Source of the DNA: UBA7803 sp041690675
GTDB taxonomy: Bacteria; Pseudomonadota; Gammaproteobacteria; Pseudomonadales; Azotimanducaceae
Reading direction: 5' to 3'
Assembly: GCA_041690675.1 (NCBI GenBank)
Contig: JAWLGU010000048.1
Span: 1-36,016 of the forward strand
Length of the DNA: 36,016 bases
Positions 32,254 through 36,016 of this stretch are shown here, one piece after another. How positions within the stretch are numbered: the stretch's first letter is position 1; each line of letters opens with the position of its first letter. Position numbers and translations under genes: made by a program. The notes beneath the pieces are model-generated. The model saw only the letters and a program-made list of their open reading frames with translations, was not told where the DNA came from and did no database searches.

Positions 32254-32811
32254 CTAGTCGACGATGGCCTGCAGCGTTTTGGCCAGCCACTGGCGGGTCG
32301 CGGGAGAAACCTCGCCGGCCAGGGGCTCGAGGGGCAGAAGAATTCGGAATGTGAAAAATCCGGTAGCTACGGCCACCAGCCGCGCGGCGCGCTCCTCGGC
32401 GTCGGCGCCGCCGAACCACTCGACGAGCGGCTCGATGATTCGTGCCTGCAGCAGCCGCAGCGCCACCTTGCGGGCTTTGGTGTCCGCGGTGGCGAGCACG
32501 AGCATGGGCAGCGGGTTGATCTGCTCCACGCCGGCCTCCGTGAACAGCCGCGCCAGCCGCTCGCCGAAATCCTCCCGGCCGCCGCCGATCAGGACGTCGA
32601 CGTCCAGGACGTCGCTGAGAGCCGCCTCGAAAAGCTTCTCCTTGGAGCCGAAATAGCGGCTCACAAGGGCGGGATTCACCCCCGCCATGGAGGTGATGTC
32701 GCGCAGCCCCGCTTCGCTGTAGCTGCGGGTGGAGAAGATCTTCTGTGCCGCTCGCAGGATCGCTCGCGCGGTGCGTTCGGCGTCGCGCACCTTTCCGACG
32801 GAGGTGTTCAA
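32254..32811 (-). CDS. TetR-family transcriptional regulator
   Basis: A 185-residue protein. The N-terminal helix-turn-helix is clear: ARAILRAAQKIFSTRSYSEAGLRDITSMAGVNPALVSRYFGSKEKLF (about residues 15-62). The C-terminal two thirds is helical and would bind the inducer, perhaps an acyl-CoA (inference). The annotated TTG start at 32811 has no good ribosome-binding site; a GTG at codon 8 is an alternative. It is divergent from the P450 gene with an operator-like intergenic region, and sits next to module D. It is therefore the best candidate regulator of modules D and E. Confidence 0.9.
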   Translation of the reverse strand: MNTSVGKVRDAERTARAILRAAQKIFSTRSYSEAGLRDITSMAGVNPALVSRYFGSKEKLFEAALSDVLDVDVLIGGGREDFGERLARLFTEAGVEQINPLPMLVLATADTKARKVALRLLQARIIEPLVEWFGGADAEERAARLVAVATGFFTFRILLPLEPLAGEVSPATRQWLAKTLQAIVD

Positions 32812-32851
32812 GTAAACGGCCGTTGACGTTATGTAAACCCGCGTTTATTTT
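32809..32851 (+). promoter_or_regulatory. Promoter/operator between TetR and P450 genes
   Basis: TTGACG (32823-32828), 17 bases and TATTTT (32846-32851) form a promoter for the P450 gene. Within the spacer a palindrome TAAAC-CCGC-GTTTA (32834-32847) overlaps it, and another GTAAAC lies at 32812-32817 touching the TetR start. This layout would let TetR repress P450 and itself. Confidence 0.65.
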
Positions 32852-32908
32852 ACGGTGCAGCAGCGCGATGACGCAATGCGACCGTGGAATTCCCGAAGGA
32901 GAACCGCC

Positions 32909-34108
32909 ATGCAAGTCCCTGAACACGTACCTTCCCACCTGGTGCGCGAAGCCGATCCGAGGCTCGCCCACGTCTTCGACCCGGACCCGTTCGCGGCGAA
33001 CTCCGCAGTCCGGGAATTGCCGGAGCTCTACTACGCCGTCGAGGACGACCTGCGGGGTCGGGGCGGCCACTGGGTAGCCGCCACCGATGCCGTCATCCGG
33101 GAGATCCTGCGAGACGCCGAGCGCTTCTCCAGCAAGGGCATCGCCGGCTTCTCCATGCTGCTCGGGCAGGACTGGCCCTTGATTCCGCTGGAGATCGACC
33201 CGCCCGTGCAGACGGAGTTTCGCCGGGTGATGGCACCGATCCTGGCGCCGGTGCGGGTCAAGCAGATGGAAGAAGACATCCGCGCCCTGGCCGTCACGCT
33301 CATCGACAAGGTCAAGGACGCCGGCGAGTGCGACTTCGTCAAAGCCTTCGGCACGCCGTTGCCCGTGGTGATCTTCATGCGGCTCATGGGCATGCCTCTG
33401 GACCGGCTCGATACGTTCCTGGACTGGGAGAACCGGCTGCTGCACTCCCTGGATCCCGCCGAGCGTGTCGCCGCGGCCCAGAGCATCTACCAGTTCCTCA
33501 CGGAGCTCATCGCCGAGCGGCGGGCCGAGCCCAAGGACGACCTGGTGAGCCTGGCCGTCACCATGGAGGTCGAGGGGCGCAAGCTCACCAACGACGAGAT
33601 CATGGGCATGTGCTACCTGTTCTTCGTCGGCGGACTGGACACGGTGGCCGCCACCCTCGGCTACATCTTCAGGTACCTGGCCACCCATCCCGAGGATCGC
33701 AAGCGGCTCGCCGAGGACAACGCGCTGATTCCCGATGCCATCGAGGAGCTCATGCGCCGCCACTCCGTGGTGACCACACGCCGGCTGGTCACCCGGGACA
33801 TGGAGTTCCGCGGGGTTCAGCTCAAGGCCGGGGAGTACATCGAGTGCGACCTGAGCCTGGCGAGCACGGACCCCGAGGCGTTCGCCAACCCGCTGGAGGT
33901 GGACATCACCCGCAGGCCCAACCCCCATCTCGCCTTCGGCGGCGGGCCGCACCGGTGCTTCGGCTCCAACCTGGCCCGGGCGGAGATGCGCATCGGCATC
34001 GAGGAATGGCTCGAGCGCATCCCGGATTTCGAGATCAAGCCTGACGCCGAGCTGCACTCACACGTAGGGGTCAAAGGGCTGGACTGCCTGCCCGTCACCT
34101 GGAAGTAG
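32909..34108 (+). CDS. Cytochrome P450
   Basis: A 399-residue soluble bacterial P450. The I-helix motif GGLDTVAAT, the K-helix EELMRRH (ExxR), and the heme loop FGGGPHRCFGSNLAR with Cys350 are intact. No membrane anchor. The ATG at 32909 has the ribosome-binding site GAAGGAG; the GTG at 32855 is rejected because it lies before it. Bacterial P450s of this size hydroxylate terpenes, steroids or alkyl chains with ferredoxin/reductase partners, which are not visible here. Divergent from the TetR gene and convergent with the amidohydrolase gene. Confidence 0.93.
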   Translation: MQVPEHVPSHLVREADPRLAHVFDPDPFAANSAVRELPELYYAVEDDLRGRGGHWVAATDAVIREILRDAERFSSKGIAGFSMLLGQDWPLIPLEIDPPVQTEFRRVMAPILAPVRVKQMEEDIRALAVTLIDKVKDAGECDFVKAFGTPLPVVIFMRLMGMPLDRLDTFLDWENRLLHSLDPAERVAAAQSIYQFLTELIAERRAEPKDDLVSLAVTMEVEGRKLTNDEIMGMCYLFFVGGLDTVAATLGYIFRYLATHPEDRKRLAEDNALIPDAIEELMRRHSVVTTRRLVTRDMEFRGVQLKAGEYIECDLSLASTDPEAFANPLEVDITRRPNPHLAFGGGPHRCFGSNLARAEMRIGIEEWLERIPDFEIKPDAELHSHVGVKGLDCLPVTWK

Positions 34109-34112
34109 CGAA

Positions 34113-34137
34113 GCGGGCGGTCGGCTCGTCCGCCCGC
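34113..34137. terminator. Hairpin between P450 and amidohydrolase genes
   Basis: GCGGGCGG (34113-34120), a 9-base loop and CCGCCCGC (34130-34137), directly after the P450 stop and before the convergent amidohydrolase end. No T tract; a two-way terminator is plausible. Confidence 0.5.
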
Positions 34138-34166
34138 CCACCCGCTGTCCGCGGCGCCCGCTGACT

Positions 34167-35483
34167 TCAGTCCTCCGCAGGCGCCGTCACGCCGACGATG
34201 TCCCGAGACGTCACCACCTTCCCCGGCTGATAGCCGCGGGGGGCGATGCCCGCCAGCGACACCGGTTCCGTGCTGACCCCGGCCGCGAGCTTGCGAAGCG
34301 CCGCGACGGTGCAGTTCTCCCGGCCTCCGGCCCGCGCCATGCCCTCGAACTGGAACTCCCGGAACACGTTCTGGTGGGTCATCTTGTCGATCTCGTCGTC
34401 CGGAATACCGCCGGGAACGCTCTGGATGCTGCGCCAGAGGCCTTCCGGGTAATCCGGCCACAGGCAGTCCGAATGGGGATAGTCCACCTCGAGGGTGATG
34501 TTGTCGACGCCGATCCGGTGCCGGTTGGCCAGCCCCACGTCGTCCTCGATGAAGCAGGTGATGATGTGCTCCTTGAAGACGTCGCTGGGACTTCTGTCGC
34601 CGTAGGTCTTGTTGGTCCAGGCGCCGTGGTGGCGATTGGTGAAGTCGGCGCGCTCGAGCAGGTAGGGAATCCAGCCGATGCCGCCTTCGGACAGCGCCAT
34701 CTTCAGGTTCGGATAGCGCATGAAGGCTTCCAGGGTGATCCAGTCGGCGGCGGCGTTGGAGATGGACATGGGCATGCTGGTGATCCACGCCTCGATGGGC
34801 GACTCCGGCGAAGGATGCGGGACCGGGTTGCCGGAGCCGATGTGACAGTTCAGCACCACCCGCTCGCGGTCGCAGATCTCCCAAAGCGGTTCCCACTCCG
34901 CGCGATGGATGCCGGGAAGTCCCATGCCCGCCGGGTTCGAGGCGAAGGAGATGGCACGGCAGCCCTTGGCCAGCACCCGCTCGATCTCCTTCACCGTGAG
35001 CGCCACGTCCCACATGGGCACCAGGGCGAGCGGGATGAAGCGGGTGGGATGCGCACCGCACCACTCGTCGATGTGCCAGTCGTTGTACGCCTGCAGCACC
35101 CGGTAGGCGTTGGCCGGATCGGTTCTGGCCCGCTCGACGAACAGGCCCCCGTGAAAGCCGGGGAAGGTGGGGAAGCACAGCGAGGCGAAGACCCCGTTGG
35201 CGTTCATGTCGTCCACCCGCGCATCCACGTCCCATGCGGCCTTGCGCATGTGATCGTAGCGCTGAGGCTCCATACCCCACTCGTTCTTGGGACGCCCGAC
35301 CACCGCGTTCAGGCCGATGTTCGCCCGCACCAGATCGCCCCACACCCAGGCCTGGTTGCCGTTGCGCTCGACGATCCGCGGCGCGTCCGCGAGTTCCTTC
35401 GAGCTCAGGTGATTGTCGAACATGTCCGGCGGCTCGACGATGTGGTCGTCGACGCTGGCGATCACCATGTCTTCCATCTTCAT
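34167..35483 (-). CDS. Amidohydrolase family protein (metal-dependent TIM-barrel, ACMSD-like)
   Basis: A 438-residue protein. The start motif VDDHIVEPPDMF takes the place of the metal-binding HxH (Asp-Asp-His here), with NCHIGSGN supplying a later His and EVDYPHSD the Asp expected at the strand-8 position. ACMSD-like amidohydrolases decarboxylate or hydrolyse acids. Members with this DDH..EPP start commonly occur beside ACAD and P450 genes of unknown pathways (family knowledge, from memory). The ATG at 35483 follows GGAG at a good distance and a sigma70 promoter lies upstream; the frame upstream to 35540 covers that promoter and is rejected. Confidence 0.85.
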   Translation of the reverse strand: MKMEDMVIASVDDHIVEPPDMFDNHLSSKELADAPRIVERNGNQAWVWGDLVRANIGLNAVVGRPKNEWGMEPQRYDHMRKAAWDVDARVDDMNANGVFASLCFPTFPGFHGGLFVERARTDPANAYRVLQAYNDWHIDEWCGAHPTRFIPLALVPMWDVALTVKEIERVLAKGCRAISFASNPAGMGLPGIHRAEWEPLWEICDRERVVLNCHIGSGNPVPHPSPESPIEAWITSMPMSISNAAADWITLEAFMRYPNLKMALSEGGIGWIPYLLERADFTNRHHGAWTNKTYGDRSPSDVFKEHIITCFIEDDVGLANRHRIGVDNITLEVDYPHSDCLWPDYPEGLWRSIQSVPGGIPDDEIDKMTHQNVFREFQFEGMARAGGRENCTVAALRKLAAGVSTEPVSLAGIAPRGYQPGKVVTSRDIVGVTAPAED

Positions 35484-35506
35484 AGCGCGCTCCAAAGTAT
35501 TCGAGT

Positions 35507-35540
35507 GTTTACTTATATGCCAGCGTCGCCGGCCGATCAA
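35507..35540 (-). promoter_or_regulatory. Promoter of the amidohydrolase gene with GTAAAC element
   Basis: On the minus strand TTGATC (35535-35540), a 17-base spacer and TATAAG (35512-35517) give a good -35/-10 pair. GTAAAC immediately overlaps the end of the -10 (35507-35512), matching the elements before module D and between TetR and P450. Likely a TetR-controlled promoter; inference. Confidence 0.62.
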
Positions 35541-35643
35541 CCGGCATCCGTGGAACCCCTTACCTCCGCTGTCCCTGGACTACGCAAACAGCTAACCTGT
35601 GGAGATAATTGAAAGGTAAGCAGCAGATCTTCGGGAGAGGCCG

Positions 35644-36016
35644 ATGTACGACGTGATGCGGGGCGTGAGGGTCATCGAATGTGCCGAGCACACCTTCGTG
35701 CCCGTGGCGGCAACCACCCTGGCGGACTGGGGCGCCGACGTGATCAAGATCGAGCGCGCCACCGGAGGTGGCGACAGCTCGCGGCACCTGGCTATCCTGC
35801 AGCGCCCGGGGCAGAAACTGAACGGCTTCTTCGAGGTGGCCAACCGTGGCAAGCGCGGTCTCGCCCTGGATCTCACCCAGCCCGAAGGGCGCGAAGTACT
35901 CTACCGCATCATTCCGGAGAGCCTCGCCACCGCGAGCCTCACCGGCGCCAGCCCGAGCGATCCCATCGGCCCCCGGCCCACAGGCCCCGGACACCCGCTG
36001 ATCCACTCCTACAAGA
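35644..36016 (+). CDS. CaiB/BaiF-type (family III) CoA-transferase, 5' part
   Basis: About 124 residues to the window end. The start MYDVMRGVRVIECAEH resembles the family opening, and LADWGADVIKIER, GGGDSSRHL, FEVANRGKRGLALDLTQPEGRE are strong CaiB/alpha-methylacyl-CoA racemase family segments (the ANRGKRG and LDLTQPEG blocks bind CoA). These proteins move CoA between acids or racemise alpha-methylacyl-CoA, fitting a branched substrate. After LYRII (about residue 86) the sequence stops resembling the family and becomes Pro/Gly-rich, suggesting a frame error or misassembly near the end. GGGAGAGG precedes the ATG. Confidence 0.78.
   Translation, partial: MYDVMRGVRVIECAEHTFVPVAATTLADWGADVIKIERATGGGDSSRHLAILQRPGQKLNGFFEVANRGKRGLALDLTQPEGREVLYRIIPESLATASLTGASPSDPIGPRPTGPGHPLIHSYK

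Noticed and set aside
31847..34057. 736-codon minus-strand open frame across the P450 gene and TetR region
   Set aside because: It covers P450 and TetR in non-coding frames with no domain; the P450 motifs on the plus strand are unambiguous.
11118..36016. A complete cholesterol or bile-acid degradation cluster
   Set aside because: Heteromeric ACADs, MaoC and P450 fit side-chain steps, but no ring-degradation genes (3-ketosteroid dehydrogenase, extradiol dioxygenase) or thiolase are in the window, so only a general hydrophobic substrate can be argued.
1..36016. tRNA, rRNA, CRISPR arrays, insertion sequences or phage attachment sites
   Set aside because: I looked for repeated spacer patterns, terminal inverted repeats with transposase genes and tRNA-like sequences and found none that hold up by eye.

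Overview
The window looks like a contig or scaffold from a GC-rich (by eye, close to two thirds G+C) Gram-negative bacterium. A Gammaproteobacterium is most likely. The left edge carries a ybhP-clsB-ybhN lipid operon in the same order as Escherichia coli, and a TonB-dependent outer-membrane receptor and clusters of acyl-CoA metabolism genes are present. One run of 100 N (19281-19380) marks a scaffold gap, and genes are cut at both window ends. No rRNA, tRNA, CRISPR array, transposase or phage gene was seen.

Layout. (1) 1-2633, minus strand: YbhN-like membrane protein, cardiolipin synthase B and a YbhP-like endonuclease/exonuclease/phosphatase-fold protein. (2) 2771-9733, minus strand, module A: crotonase, hotdog thioesterase, large and small acyl-CoA dehydrogenase (ACAD) subunits, CrtC/DUF7065-like protein, alpha/beta hydrolase and PhyH-type dioxygenase. 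(3) 9734-10149: a gene-free control region with two copies of a palindrome and a decayed fragment of the crotonase gene, followed by a GntR-type regulator. (4) 11118-18682, module B: MaoC-like double-hotdog hydratase, two MFS carriers of different families, two crotonases and an acyl-CoA ligase. (5) 18755-27912, module C: APH-like kinase (interrupted by the gap), second CrtC/DUF7065-like protein, small and large ACAD subunits, crotonase, acyl-CoA ligase and TonB-dependent receptor. (6) 28003-32102, minus strand, module D: third ACAD pair, crotonase and a dienoyl-CoA-reductase-like SDR. (7) 32254-36016, module E: TetR regulator, cytochrome P450, amidohydrolase and the start of a CaiB-type CoA-transferase.

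Together the genes describe uptake (TonB receptor, MFS carriers), oxidative activation (P450, PhyH dioxygenase), CoA activation (two ligases, one CaiB-type transferase) and several rounds of beta-oxidation-like chemistry (three ACAD pairs, five crotonases, MaoC hydratase, reductase, thioesterase). The substrate is probably a bulky or branched hydrophobic compound such as an isoprenoid, terpenoid or steroid side chain; this is inference. No ring-cleavage genes or thiolase are visible, so the pathway is incomplete here.

Two sets of AT-rich operator-like sequences sit in the promoters. One set (TAG-TAGATAAT/TTAGCTA-like) lies around the GntR gene and across modules A-C. The other (GTAAAC/GTTTAC next to a TATAAG-type -10) lies around the TetR gene and the promoters of modules D-E. 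The most distinctive features are the two CrtC/DUF7065-like proteins, each beside an ACAD pair, and this apparent two-regulator wiring.
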